Notes under the pieces: generated by a model
What the model was told of the DNA's origin: nothing
Database searches by the model: none
Seen by the model: the letters and a program-made list of their open reading frames with translations, nothing else
Shown: positions 48,349-62,918 of the stretch, in pieces
Numbering within the stretch: the first letter of the stretch is position 1
How the letters are laid out: every line of letters begins with the position of its first letter
Position numbers and translations under genes: made by a program
DNA from: Gyromitra esculenta
Taxonomy: Eukaryota; Ascomycota; Pezizomycetes; Pezizales; Discinaceae
Direction: 5' to 3'
DNA: 64,000 bases
NCBI GenBank assembly: GCA_038503075.1
Contig: JBCAML010000003.1
Span: forward strand, 3,162,001-3,226,000

Positions 48349-49037
48349 AGTAAAACCGCCCTACAAAAATACTCTCTATAAGAATATTCCGCTTATTAGA
48401 ATACGGGTGGTGGAACAGCGATATTTTATATGGAGAAATAAGAATATTGCTCTGAAAGAATATTCTTATAGAATGAAGGTATAGAATATGGAGTTAAAAT
48501 ATGGAAAGAGTTTAAAATTGTAAGAAGGAGTGCGAGAGAGGAAGGGGAAAGAGAAGGTAGGGAGTTAGAATGGGGATATGGGGATTTAGAGAGATAGGAG
48601 AGAATGGTATATGCAAGGAAAAAAGTTAGAATGTTTGTTTTTTTGTTTAGTTAGTTTGGTTTTGGTTTAGTTTTGGTTTAGTTTTGGTTTATTTCCTTTT
48701 GCTAACCGCCATAACCCATGAGGTTGGATGCGTGTATGATTAATCTATCTATCTATCTATCTATATTCTTATAGAAAGTGAGAAGATATCTGAGAACCCT
48801 TCATGTCACGTCAGGACAAGAGTAGGGCAAAAATTGTTACAAAATACTCCCGCCACGTGTAATTTAGGGTACCAAAAAGGCACGGGATATTGACATTCCT
48901 AGGCCCCTCGAGCCCGTCGCTCGCCATATCTATTTTGTGTAAAATATCTTGGTGCATACTCGACACCCCCTGCAAGAATATTCCCTCTATAAGAATACAG
49001 TGTCTGGCCCCGACCGTATTTTTATAGGGCGATTGCA
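48349..49037. mobile_element. Inner pogo-like MITE relic
   Basis: The left end CAGTAAAACCGCCCTACAAA (48350) and the inverted right end CGGTGCAATCGCCCTATAAA match at about 19 of 25 positions and resemble pogo/Fot1-type termini. Sub-terminal CTCTATAAGAATATTC repeats occur at both ends, inverted. The interior is AT-rich with GA-rich and TTTGGTTTAG short repeats (48656-48690) and an ATCT microsatellite. Decayed ends suggest age. Confidence 0.5.
48742..48764. repeat. (ATCT)n microsatellite
   Basis: Five to six ATCT units inside the inner MITE relic. Confidence 0.85.
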
Positions 49038-49106
49038 CCGCAACAGGAAATGTGGTTTAAAAAATCGTGAAGTGGCCTAAGCTACTTTTGGTATGTTTTG
49101 GGGGTG

Positions 49107-52013
49107 AAGGAGGACTTTGCGACTGCATTTTTCGGTATCATTGAAATATACATGTATGTACATATTTTAAAATGCCATTTTGCTCGACAAAAGACCCCAT
49201 CTATTGCTTGCACGTAGTTAACAATATTCACTATATGAATTGGTTGGTGTTTCCCATTAGCCACTCTGGAAGAAGATTAGTGTCAGCAATACTGCTCACG
49301 ACCTGTCACTCGACCTGAGCCCAATGCGGCTCTTCTGAGTCGCCAAGGGTTGGCTAACAGGACATCTCCCCAGAAAATTCCCGGACGTGGTTCCGGTAGG
49401 CGGATATGTCAGCCGCGCTTGCTTTTACTTGATTAGTAGCTAGCGAATAGGGTTAGGTTTTCCTGTCAAATCAGCTCGCTCGGATCAGAAGCTTAGGTTT
49501 CAAATAAACTTTTGTCCATCCCCGAGGTGTGGGCCCAGATCGGAACACCGGTTGTGAACGGGATAAAGGGTATTTTTGAAACAAGGCGCTTACACAGGGC
49601 TGGGTTCCCACACCCTACAGTCACGCAGTGGTGAGATGGAATCGGGTCGAATTAAGTCTTACTTGCATCAAGAAAATACAACCTTATTCCACAGCCTTGT
49701 CAACCCTCGCAATACTCCGATGTAAAGCGGTTATTAATATTTGAAATTAACTGATAAAAAAAAGAGGGTTATAAAGCTCCGTTCTCACTAAGAGGGTAAG
49801 TGGTGTGCCCATCCTTTGGGGCCTGCTGCGCTTGAAAGCGAAGGGATAAAATCACCAAACTTCGTGCGCTTCTATTAACGGTGGTGATGGGAATAATGGT
49901 TGCTTCTCGCTTAGCGTAGCCGAGTTCCGTTTTGGTTACCGATGACCGCCAATTAAGATCCCAGGCTGAGGATTGGGTTGGAGTCACGGAAATCGGGAGA
50001 TAGCTGAATATCTAGAAAAGCAAACACATGCAGGTTTCCCTGCCAGCAAGATGGCAGCCTGGGGAAAATTGCTTCCCTTTGCTGTGTAAGAACGGTCTGC
50101 GCCGCATTCTCGTCAGACTTTGAAGTTCAATACTATCGAAGTAGAATCTAACATAGGTTCTAAGATAGAACTTGAAAGTGACTGTTATAAATTGTGTTGG
50201 TGGTATTGTGTTCTACCATCAGTGTGTGGAAGTGCGAGAGCGATAAACGATAAAGCACAGTACTCTGGGCGCAGCCTCGATCCGTGGAGTGTACTGCGGG
50301 GTGTTGCCTAACACAACACATGTCGTCCCAGTCCAAGACTCTTACTACCTACATGTAACTTAATACCGATTGAATCACTTTGAATCGGCTATATCAGTGT
50401 AACTAGGGAGTTTGGGGGAGATGGTTGGTTTGGGTTCCCATAAGGCGAGAACTCATCAATAGTATGAATCGAGGTAGATATTTATCTGCGGATTAGTGGG
50501 CTAATTCACAAAGCACGGCTTGTCTGTGGAGATGTTAGTTGATATTTGCCGTCAGTCCTTAAAATAAAACTTTAATTGGAATCCTGGAGGCAAAAAATAA
50601 ACAACACTAAACTCTCAACTAAGGTGGGGCTGAGTTGTCAGTACGTTAGGGTGAGGGGAAGAGTGTTCAAAGCAGCCGCAACCCAGCCTTACATACATGC
50701 AAACATGTGCATGTAGGAAAGCCGTGGCACGAGCAGCTGAGGTGATCTATATTTCCTTTGGTCTATGCAATTATCTCACTTAATCCTATCAAGACTACCT
50801 TAGTGGAGTAGGGCTGAGTGTATTACCAAAATGCAGAGCACATGTTGCAGGTTGTTGTGTGGATAAGATTCTTGACATCAGTCGAAACTTGATCGTGCTA
50901 TACAGACAGGTCTGGTAGCTTGCCCTTATCTGGGTTGTCATTCGGTGGGCGTTTTATCAAACTCCAAGTAAAGATCCGGAATACATTTCCCACTGCCTAG
51001 ATTCTCTGGATTTTTTGTGATAACACAGGCGAGTGCGGCTGAGACGAAAAACAGGTAGCCTGCGGACCCGGTTCTTAGCGGGCTTGAGAGAAATTATTAA
51101 CCACACACCGCGCAGTCGATGGCCGCAGCTGTGGCGTGGAGACGCCGTTTTTATCGCTGCATTCCACCTAAGAATAGGACCCCCACCATTAGTGGTTGTT
51201 AAAACGCTTAAAGAAGTTGGCTCGTGTGGATGCGCGCGCGCGACAAACCCTACCGACCGCCTAATGCAGGTGGAATGTCAGTCTAAGCCAAGAGCAGACT
51301 TTCACTGCCACCGTGCCACAAGGGAAAAAGCACCACACCCCTGGCTAGGACTTCAAGGTTCTGGAGAAGCCACAGCACTAGGAGTGCTCTTCTGGAAGGA
51401 CTGATGCACGCGCGAAGAAGAGGCAGCAGCTGGCTAACCCAACGTAGCAGCGGGTGTCAGCAACCACTTGAACTGCTGTCGGGTACAAGCCAACCAGAAG
51501 AGGCGGCCCCATATTATCGTAGGGAAGGGGGGAAAATTCAGAAAAGGGTCAGTGGTGGGCATGGGATGGTTGTTGCGGCGAGCCAGCGAAAGGCAAGTGC
51601 AGGCCCGCCGTGTGTTTCACCCCTTCAGCACGAGAGCCCTGCCGCTATTCATTTCTTTTTAACAACTCCTCATCCTCCTCTCTCTTCTCCGCCTCTCCTC
51701 TTCTTTCCTTGTCTGCACCACTTCAGTTTCATCATCTCCATCTCTCATTCTTGTGGCCTGCTCGTCTGGAAAGCAAACATCCAATCCCTGGGCTGGAATT
51801 TGCTGCATTTCTATTGATCTCTATCTCATCCTTAACAGAGCCCCCCATTCCGCCCCCCTTTAATTACATTCTTTCTCTTTACTTCTACTCCCTCACATCC
51901 ACCCCCCCGCTGTTATACACTCGGTATTGATTCCATCAACCTAAAGACGAGTAAGAAGAAGAACGGACATCAAAACACCCCTTGCATAACTTGTGCAGAG
52001 GCTCAGTAAGAAA
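49107..52013. other. Non-coding region and chitin synthase promoter
   Basis: From 49107 to about 51000 no gene is seen; it holds TACATGTA at 49149 and 50350 and a minus-strand bipartite motif at 49296-49312. From 51660 to 51915 the plus strand is strongly pyrimidine-rich, a usual promoter/leader mark for a well-expressed fungal gene. Open frames at 51033-51817 are composition-driven and have no domain. Confidence 0.5.
49296..49312 (-). repeat. 17-bp bipartite motif, copy 14
   Basis: On the minus strand: CGAGTGA, spacer CAGGTC, GTGA. TACATGTA lies 140 bp away, at 49149. Confidence 0.5.
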
Positions 52014-55158
<3,145 letters not shown>

Positions 55159-56605
55159 GAAAATCTGTTTCGGGAGTGTTTTGGAACTGGTATATTGCAG
55201 TGAATTTAGCATTTGTGTGCGAGCAATTGAGTGTGATCATAAGTGTGTGGGAAATAGGGGAAATGGTCAATATGTTAGTGTGTACGAGCTCGAATGGTGG
55301 TGACCCGACTAAATCTCTCGGGAAAACCATTATACTATTTTCATGATCAGGGAATGTCTTTCCTATTTTTTTCTTGTCTCTTTATTTTACAAAGGTTAAA
55401 TTTTTTTACTCCATCCAAAATTTCATGGTTCACTTATTCATATTTTGTTCCTGTCTAATCCATTGTATCCCTGGAAATCACCGCACTCTTTGATATTTTT
55501 CTTTGTTGTTTTACTCATAGACTTGCCACTACATACCGGTTTTGGGTTTTACCGGATACACACCTGATAAATGACGCATTTTCGATTTGATACCACGTTC
55601 GATTGACGACATTTCCATCCGGTGTTGTGGGCAAGAGAGGATCGTGTCGCTGGACACCGCAGAGGTAGTGAAAATTGGGATGTGTGATGTGTAGGTGGGG
55701 TAAAGTGGTTTTATGATTCCGATCGATATTTTATTGCGATCTGTCAATGAACGTACATGGGTAGTGCTTCTGAACATGCAGACGTATACCAAAGTGCACC
55801 CTGCATCTATCTCCACGCTTTTCTTATCAATCTCCACACCATGCTCGCAAATTTAAAAACTGCGACCAATTGCTATTTCCCCGCTCTAGTAATGCCATAA
55901 TCCTATTGGGCTTGAGCCGCAGTACAGTTGTAGCGCCTGCATGCCCACATGAAGAATAATATAGTGCATTTCTAGTACTTGGCGTTTCTTGGCCATGGGA
56001 AGGTCTGTGTTTTTCAAACAAGTGATATTAAGCTCTATGCTTAAGATCTATTTGGGCATCCTGGCATGCGGGAAGGATGCAACTGGCATTGTATTTCGGA
56101 GGATTTATTCGAATACAATGCTTCGTTGTTGGTGACTCGAGACAACAGCCCAATGTCACGCATCAGTTGGCTGTGCTCTCCCTGCAACCAGGTATTATGT
56201 TTTCTTCCCCTTAGCTCTCGTAAGCATATACGAGTGATACTCTGTGAGTATTTATGGGATAGGAGGGGAGAATTAAGGGGGGAGAAGTAGCCCTGGTTTG
56301 TGGAATAAGGGTTCTAAAAGTCACGCGATTTTGGTGATGGGAAACTGAGGGACTTTGGCACCGCCAATTTCGTAGATAAGGCCAAGTAAATCGCTAACTT
56401 GAAGCATATTGCAGTAGAGGACTGACTAGTGGTAGTGTAGGCAGTCGATATAATGGCCGCAGGCGAAGTACAAACTCCGTGGACTAAATAGGCCATTAGT
56501 GATCCGAGCCAAAATTCCAATTGGCGCAGCTTCAAAATCTACATATATTGAAGATATCGCCTCAATTCTAATATACAGTAAACGAGCAAACACGCTTTGG
56601 CCCCG
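55159..56605. other. Intergenic between chsB and GUF1 3' ends
   Basis: T-rich chsB 3' flank to about 55520, then undistinguished DNA. One bipartite motif (56231-56247). No gene is seen. Confidence 0.5.
56231..56247 (+). repeat. 17-bp bipartite motif, copy 15
   Basis: CGAGTGA, spacer TACTCT, GTGA. It lies between two convergent genes. Confidence 0.5.
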
Positions 56606-58937
56606 TCAATTCTTTTGCAAAAACCCCTGGAAAGCTTTTTGGTCGATCGACACTTGTCCAATCGCCTTCAACCTCTTCCGACCCTCCTTCTGATTCTCCA
56701 GTAACTTCATCCTCCTCGTGCGATCGCCACCATACAGTTTCGCCGTAACATCCTTGCGCACTGCCTTGACTGTTTCCCTCGCCACAATCTGTCTGCCGAC
56801 AGCGGCCTGGATGACGACTTCAAACAGCTGACGATCTACAAACTCTTTAAACTTGGTAACCCATTTACGGCCCATCCGCTGTACCTGAGATCGGTGGAGG
56901 ACCTGCGAGATGGCGTCGACAGGGACTTTATTAACGAGGAGCTGGAGCTTGACGATATCGCTCTTTTGATACCCGGAGTCTTCGTAGTCGAGGGATGCAT
57001 AGCCCTTCGTGAGACCCTTGAGCTTGCCGAAGAAGTTGTCGACGAGCTGCGCGAGGGGGAGGCGGTATTTGAGGATTACTTGGGTGGCGGTCCAGAAGTT
57101 GAGCTCGACCTGGGTCCCGCGGTTTGCTTCGCAGAGCTCGATGACGCTGCCGAGGTACTCTTCTGGAACTGTTATTGTGGCTAGAACGAGAGGCTCGTAG
57201 AGCCCCTCTATCTTATTGAAGTCAGAATCGGCACTAGGGAACTCGTGGGGGTTCCGGATGATGGCCTCGGTGCCGTTTTTGTATTGGATCTTGAAAGGCA
57301 CAGTCGGCGCAGTGATAATGATCGAAGCGCCATGTTCCTGCCGTAATCGATCTTCAAATACCGAGCAATGTAGTGTACCTTCAAAGTAATCAGTAAACAC
57401 CCTCCCCATTTCACCAAGAGAATAGAAGACCAAACCTAAAAATCCTAACCTCCATCCCTGCCCCAGCGCCTCAGAATGCTCTTTATTAAGCGTAACACTT
57501 CTATCGTTGATAACCAACTGATTAATACTATCATCCAAATGATTAAACTCCCCTTGATCGACCGGAAACGCCCCCACAAACACCATCGGCTTTGGCTCTT
57601 CGAAGCCCAAATACGGCTTCACGACATTCTCCATACCCACATGTGTGAACGTGTCCCCGATCTTGGCTTCCTTGCTGATCTTCATTCCCGGGTTGAAGAA
57701 GATGTATCCCACCTGACCTGCTCGGATCGATGACGTTGAGGTTTCGAGGGGGTGCATTATCCCTACTTCGCCGACTATGTACTGCTTCCTTGTGGCGAAG
57801 GAGATGATTTTGTCGCCAGGGCGAAGCGTCCCATCGAAGATGCGTATGAGGAGGATCACACCCTTGTAGGTGTCGTACCAAGAATCGACGAGGAGCATCC
57901 GTAGAGGGGCTTCGTGGGATCCAACAGGGCTGGGATATATCCTCGTAAGAACTATTTCCTGGAAACTCGGAAAGGGTGGGGGAGGGCTATATTACGCTGG
58001 TATCTGTTCCACAACAGCTGGTAGTATGGATTCGATATTTTTTCCTGATTTAGCAGATACCAGGACAGCTGTTTTAGGGTCCAATTCGAAACTGTTCTTC
58101 ATCTGCTCCAAGGCCCGCTCTGGGTCCGCAGAAGCTAGATCGATCTTGTTAATGACCGGGATGAGTTTAAGGCCCTGCGAGAATGCTAGATAGAAGTTTG
58201 CAACTGTCTGCGCTGTCCAATGCCTCATATGTCAATTTCTCCAGCGATATGGAAGCTCTAGAAGGGTTTAATATATATATAAATACCTTGTACGCCCTGC
58301 GACGCATCTACCAGCAGTAATGCACCACCGCACGAAGCGTAACTCCTCGATACCTCCTCTCGGAAGTCTACATGGCCTGGCGTATCCACTAGATGAAGTA
58401 GATAATCCTCCCCTTTGTAGTTGTAGATCATACTGCATGTCTGCGCCTTCACCGTGATGCCTCGCTCCCGTTCAACGTCGAGTTTATCCAGAATCTGCTT
58501 ATTCCCACCAGTCGCAATAGTCCCCGTAAATTCCAAGAGCCGATCACTAACTTTAAAAACCCTTGTATTAGAACTTCCGGAGACCGAAATTGAATGATTG
58601 AAATTGGTATATTACGAGTGCTTTTCCCATGATCCTATATACAACATAGTCAGACAACCCCCCCCACCTCCACCTCCACTTTCCACTCCCGGGAAAAGGT
58701 CTACAAACTCACCACGTGCGCTACAATACAAAAATTTCTAAATCTTTCCAACGGGATCGCATCAATCCTCTTCCCCAGCTCCGCTGTCACTTTGACCGAG
58801 TTTGCCCGTAACGTAGTCGAGAACGGTCGTGCAGCTGCAAGCGTTGGCTGCAGCGATAGTCGCGCCCCCGCGAACGAGGAGGTCCCGGAGCGCTCGAGGG
58901 GCAGGAGAAGCCTACGGAGTAAGATGCATTGCCGCAT
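56606..58937 (-). CDS. GUF1: Mitochondrial translation GTPase Guf1 (EF4/LepA)
   Basis: A ribosome-bound GTPase thought to rescue or back-translocate stalled mitochondrial ribosomes. Exons are 58937-58713, 58634-58616 (only 19 nt), 58550-58287, 58212-57996, 57929-57436 and 57378-56606 (663 residues; yeast 645). The first 45 residues, rich in Arg and Leu with no acidic run, look like a mitochondrial presequence. The P-loop region IVAHVDHGKSTLSDRLLEF spans introns 1 and 2. Switch and base motifs are [20 protein letters not shown] and NKID. Later come the LepA-specific [15 protein letters not shown] and the C-terminal domain with [17 protein letters not shown] and [17 protein letters not shown]. 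The fifth intron (57379-57435) is 57 nt, in frame and free of stops, so reading through it would insert 19 residues in [16 protein letters not shown]. An upstream GTG extension is not needed. Confidence 0.97.
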
Positions 58938-59299
58938 TGGGCGGATTCGGCGAGTTCGTGTGTACGGGGGCGCGGGGGGGGAAGGGTTTGGGCGGTTTTT
59001 TTTTGGTGGTATTGAGTTTGAGGCTTTGAAATTTCCGAATGAGGCTCTGCTAGGGCGAGCCAAGCGATCTGGTCTAGCTGAGATCACGAGGGATCACTCG
59101 CCGGGGATCTCGCGGTGTCGGGGGTCGGGAAGTGGAGTAGTGGTGATAGCTTGGGGCCGGTCGCCAATGATGTTAAAGACGCAAGTAATCATAGTTATGC
59201 AAGATTCGGAGATCTGAAACTGGGAGTGATGCCCAGTGTATATAAAACGATTTTGCGTCCCCCCCTCACCATTACCCAAATACCTCCATCTTACCTACC
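58938..59299. promoter_or_regulatory. Divergent promoter GUF1 / hydrolase
   Basis: A 362-bp region between two start codons. A minus-strand bipartite motif (59084-59100) sits 147 bp from GUF1 and 200 bp from the hydrolase. TATAAAA is at 59240-59246, 54 bp upstream of the hydrolase ATG. Confidence 0.55.
59084..59100 (-). repeat. 17-bp bipartite motif, copy 16
   Basis: On the minus strand: CGAGTGA, spacer TCCCTC, GTGA. It lies inside a compact divergent promoter. Confidence 0.5.
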
Positions 59300-60187
59300 A
59301 TGCTCCCCCAGCTCCTCCACCAGAAGATCCGTCTCTCCGCTTCCTCCCCCTCCTCCCTCTCTTGCACTTTCTTCCGCCCACCCACCCCCGCCCCTACTAC
59401 TCCCATAGTAATCTTCGTCAATGGCCTCCTCACCAAATCCCACGACTGGGAACCCATAATCTTCACCCTCACCGCGATCCCTAACCCGCCCTTCATCGTA
59501 ACCTACGACCGCTTCAACGTCCCCCCATCAGACGCTCTCCCCACAGACCGAGAAACCAATGATCTCTCCACCGCCGCGGGGGACCTGAACGCGCTCTTGG
59601 AGAAAGTGTACCCGCTTCTCGAGCTCTCCGCTGAAAACACATCTCTGGTGTTAGTCGGGTCATCGATTGGATGCTGCATCATACGGATATTCATTGAGCA
59701 GCACGGTAGCAGGTGCTGTCTGGCGGGGGTGCTGTTGCTGGATTCCTATATTGCGAATACCGACTTTACGTCACTGTTTCCTCCCGTTACTGCCGACGAG
59801 CCCGAGGCGTTGTCGAGGACTCGTTCTATCATAGCTCGTCGCTTTCACCCGAGCGTTGGGAATCCTGAGCACCTTGATCGCTCGACTGCGCGGGAGCTTC
59901 TGCCGAGGGCTTCAGAGCCCAAGCTGCCTGGCGATCCCGAGTTGGTTGTTGTTGCCCATGATCCGGAGTACAATGCGGAGGATATGGCTATACGCTTGGA
60001 TATCGATAAAGCGTGCTATCTGCGTTATGTACAGACGGCGTGGGACGAGTACAATGCCGGCTTGGTGTTGCTTTCACCAACTGGGAGACAGGTTCGAGCC
60101 GAGAGGTCGGGGCATTTCATTCATCGCGACAGGCCGGACCTGGTCGTGAGGGAGACTGAAGCTATTCTGAAAACAATATCGAAATGA
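59300..60187 (+). CDS. Alpha/beta hydrolase-fold protein
   Basis: A single-exon gene of 295 residues. Strand-loop order fits the fold: PIVIFVNGLLTKSHDWEPII with an N-G pair at the oxyanion position, TYDRFNVP, then the nucleophile elbow VLVGSSIGCC (GSSIG at 120-124, Ser122). A likely acid lies in the next strand (LLLDSY), and the catalytic His is in RSGHFIHRDRPD (His272). No signal peptide is clear. Small serine hydrolases of this sort in fungi act on esters or lactones; the substrate cannot be told. TATA sequence is 54 bp upstream. It faces the F-box gene tail to tail. Confidence 0.85.
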   Translation: MLPQLLHQKIRLSASSPSSLSCTFFRPPTPAPTTPIVIFVNGLLTKSHDWEPIIFTLTAIPNPPFIVTYDRFNVPPSDALPTDRETNDLSTAAGDLNALLEKVYPLLELSAENTSLVLVGSSIGCCIIRIFIEQHGSRCCLAGVLLLDSYIANTDFTSLFPPVTADEPEALSRTRSIIARRFHPSVGNPEHLDRSTARELLPRASEPKLPGDPELVVVAHDPEYNAEDMAIRLDIDKACYLRYVQTAWDEYNAGLVLLSPTGRQVRAERSGHFIHRDRPDLVVRETEAILKTISK

Positions 60188-60522
60188 GAACGGAACAAGT
60201 TTGAATGAGCTCGTCTATTTCTCGGTTTCCCGTAGATACCGAGCTTGTCGGAGGCCTGCCCTACTACCGTAGAAGAAAACTATCAAACGGGACTAAGCCG
60301 TGATCCTATAATCCCCGCTCAACTGACTCCCAGCGCCAAACCCGTTGATCAAAAAAGACATTAGGAAAAACACAAAACTACATCACAAAAATGAAGAAAA
60401 GCGGAAAAACACAAAATCCCTCCACAATAGTATGCCTATAGAAAGTGTTAAAGAGAAGAGAGAAACTAAAACCGGAGGCCCCTTAAAGCATGCCAATGAC
60501 ACCAGGCCAGGCTTCTAACCCA
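60188..60522. other. Short convergent intergenic region
   Basis: 3' flanks of the hydrolase and the F-box gene. An A-rich patch is at 60355-60470. Nothing else is seen. Confidence 0.5.
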
Positions 60523-62918
60523 TCAATCAAATCTTACAATGATGATCTTATCGCCAATCCTCTCCTCTGTAGCCTCTCCTTTACGCCGGACCTCCGCTTC
60601 CTTGCCGTAAACCCAGTATCTTTTGTCACGTTTATCCATCCGCGTTAAAACTCTATTTCTGGCATCATCAAGTCCAGGTAAAGGAAGCTCGACGAAATTT
60701 GGGCCAACAGCGGCACTACTGGCGTCATCTGGATCTGTGGCATCCTCCGTAGTAGCAGTATGGTCAACATGATGCTCTTCCCAGAATTTTCCGAAAAGCT
60801 TTGATTTTCTTTTTGACGGTGGGTCGATGCGTTTAGCAATATCACGAACTTCTACTTTCCTCCCCGTATCCAGAGAAACCTGATATTTGGCCCTCACAAG
60901 CTTCCCTGTAGGAATGAATGCTTTATCATCCCTCCCTGGATCCTGAGGGTAGATATTGGCATCGTAGGGTGATAACGGGCTCATTAAACCACGCCCTTCC
61001 CCGGGATTCTCCTGATCCGGCATGAGAGTATCCGGAGACATGACACTGTAGACCGCAAATACGGATTTGTTTTTCCTCTCCTCATCCTTTACCCAGAAGT
61101 ATGGCGGGTATAGCCCAGATTCGCTTCTGTCCTCTAGACGATCGAGATCAACCCCATCTGGCAGGGCTTCCAAGTCCGTGAGAAACGTTTCGCGGTTCCG
61201 AGGCTTTACGTTATATGTAGGACTAGGGTAGATTTCCTCGAAATCGATCTTCCCCTGCACGTCCTTGTAAGGATTAACATTATTGGAATCCTCTGGGTCA
61301 TCAGGATCTACAGCCCATTCCTGGCCTTGACGCCATTCCGTGATGTTGGAAGGTAGACGTGGTGAAGGGCGGGCAGTGATATCCCAAGTCACCATATTGA
61401 CCTGTTCGGTGTCTGATGTGATACCAGGGATGAATAAATCGCCTTTTAGGCGGACCCTCGCTATATCTTCATCTGGATCCCTCGCTAGCTTTCCGGATAG
61501 TTCAATTTCGGGGTGTTTCAGTTTTTTGACAGTAGTCCCAACATCAAAATCGATCCAGAAGGATGAATTTAAAATACTTCCGTTCATTCCTCGCGCATAG
61601 CTGCCGAGACTCCGAAGAGTAACGCGCTTCACTACAGTGCATTCGCTCCAGGTGTTGTCTGCTGGATTAAACTGAGGGAGTGCGTGAATCTCAACAACAG
61701 GACGACGATCAGTGCTGGGGGGAAGGAAACCAAGATAGAAGACTTTGCCACGAGTGTCAGGTGCAATCGCAAATGTGCTGAGCGCCGGATAGAGTGCCTT
61801 CTTCTTGATTGTAAAGTGATGTCCTTCGTGCACGGGGTCTATGGATTCTTTGTGGGATGTTAGGGAAAAGCGCTTGTTGATGGTCTTAGTTTTCTTGGTT
61901 TTCGGAAAGATATATCCCTCAAGACGCTGTTCCACGAGATCGAACTCGGTAATCGCATAAAATTTATTGAGAGCTGTCTCCATGATAAAAGAATCACGTT
62001 CGAACCAAGTCCAAAGAAGTTTTCCGCGGTTGTGTGATTTGGTAGAGAATACGGCACACATTGTATGTGGATGTTGGAAGAACTGCCTTGGTGGGAGGGT
62101 GCTAGAGCTAGTTGTGTTGGAGGTCTGTGTTCCCCAGCTTTACATGCAACAGTCAGTTTTGGTTTTTATTTATTATTACTTTTTAGAACAACCTCACATG
62201 GTAACAGGAAAGGTCTAACGTACGTCCAATTCCATAGAGAAGACAAAAGGCCTAATCCTTTCCCACCCTGCAGGTGATCTTGTGGCACGGGGTGGATATG
62301 AGCTTCTCCAACCACCAACAACATGCCACCATTCATTGCCATCCTAATGCTTTCCCCGTCCCGCAGGAAAATACTCTCAGACCGTTTCAGGATACACTCG
62401 TCGAGCTCGGCTTTTAGGTCGATAAAGATATCTGGACCAACAGTATCGTCGTCTTTACAGCTGAGATTTTTGAGGACGATAACACCACGAGTTCTTGGTA
62501 AAAAAATGACGTCAGAAAAGGCTCTCAGAAAAGGATAGGGAAGGAAATCGCCATACCGTTGATAGGCCAACAAACCGGCTTCTGAATCCACCAAAAAGCC
62601 GTTGGATAAGCTAGTCAATCCAGATGCCACCTCATCGATAATTTCCACATGAGATGGTCTCCCATGCTTCCACCTTTGTGTCCTCAAATAAGTGGCATCG
62701 AAGTCCTTCCTAGTGCGCTCTGACCTACTCGCTTCCGAAGAGAGCGGAAAATAAAGCTTTTGAGCGAAATGGCAGAGGTCCTCAGAAGTGAAATATTCGT
62801 AATACTCGCGAGAGACTTGACGGAGAGCTATCATATCACGAGAGGAAAGAGACTCCAAAACGAGCCGACATATCTCAGGCGGGACTGTGGTTAGGGAAAG
62901 TGGGGGATTGGAAGCCAT
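60523..62918 (-). CDS. Large F-box protein
   Basis: Two exons, 62918-62224 and 62137-60523, joined by donor GTACGT and acceptor TAAAG (branch CTGAC), give 769 residues. The F-box is at about residues 9-55 (TVPPEICRLVLESLSSRDMI, then LRQVSREYYEYF). The rest has no repeat of the WD40 or LRR type; it reads as a long beta-rich fungal F-box C-terminal part with motifs such as WFERDSFIMETALNKFYAIT, GTGL-free WNWT before the intron, and acidic EDATDPDDASS near the end. The protein ends KIIIVRFD. It probably brings an unknown substrate to an SCF ligase. The second exon alone has its own ATG at 62061, so an independent gene is possible, but the intron keeps frame and both parts are co-linear. Confidence 0.78.

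Larger units (their letters stand above)
47990..49106. mobile_element. 1.1-kb inverted-repeat element (nonautonomous, degenerate)
   Basis: The left arm 47990-48052 begins with CCCCCAAAACA and contains CACGATTTTTTAAACCACAT. The right arm 49042-49106 is its inverted copy with a few substitutions and a 3-5 bp indel. The arms are about 60 bp. No transposase frame lies between them. A second set of degenerate ends lies inside, close to the right arm, so the structure looks nested or composite. Confidence 0.7.

Noticed and set aside
51033..51817. Two plus-strand frames (123 and 137 codons) ahead of chsB
   Set aside because: They lie in promoter and leader DNA, overlap by one base, and lack any family feature; the second runs into the CT tract.
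58615..58632. CGAGTG...ATGA resembling the 17-bp motif
   Set aside because: The spacing is wrong, and the sequence encodes the conserved DHGKST of GUF1 on the other strand.
58938..59087. N-terminal extension of GUF1 by 50 residues
   Set aside because: It would start with GTG; the ATG at 58937 gives a normal mitochondrial presequence and length.
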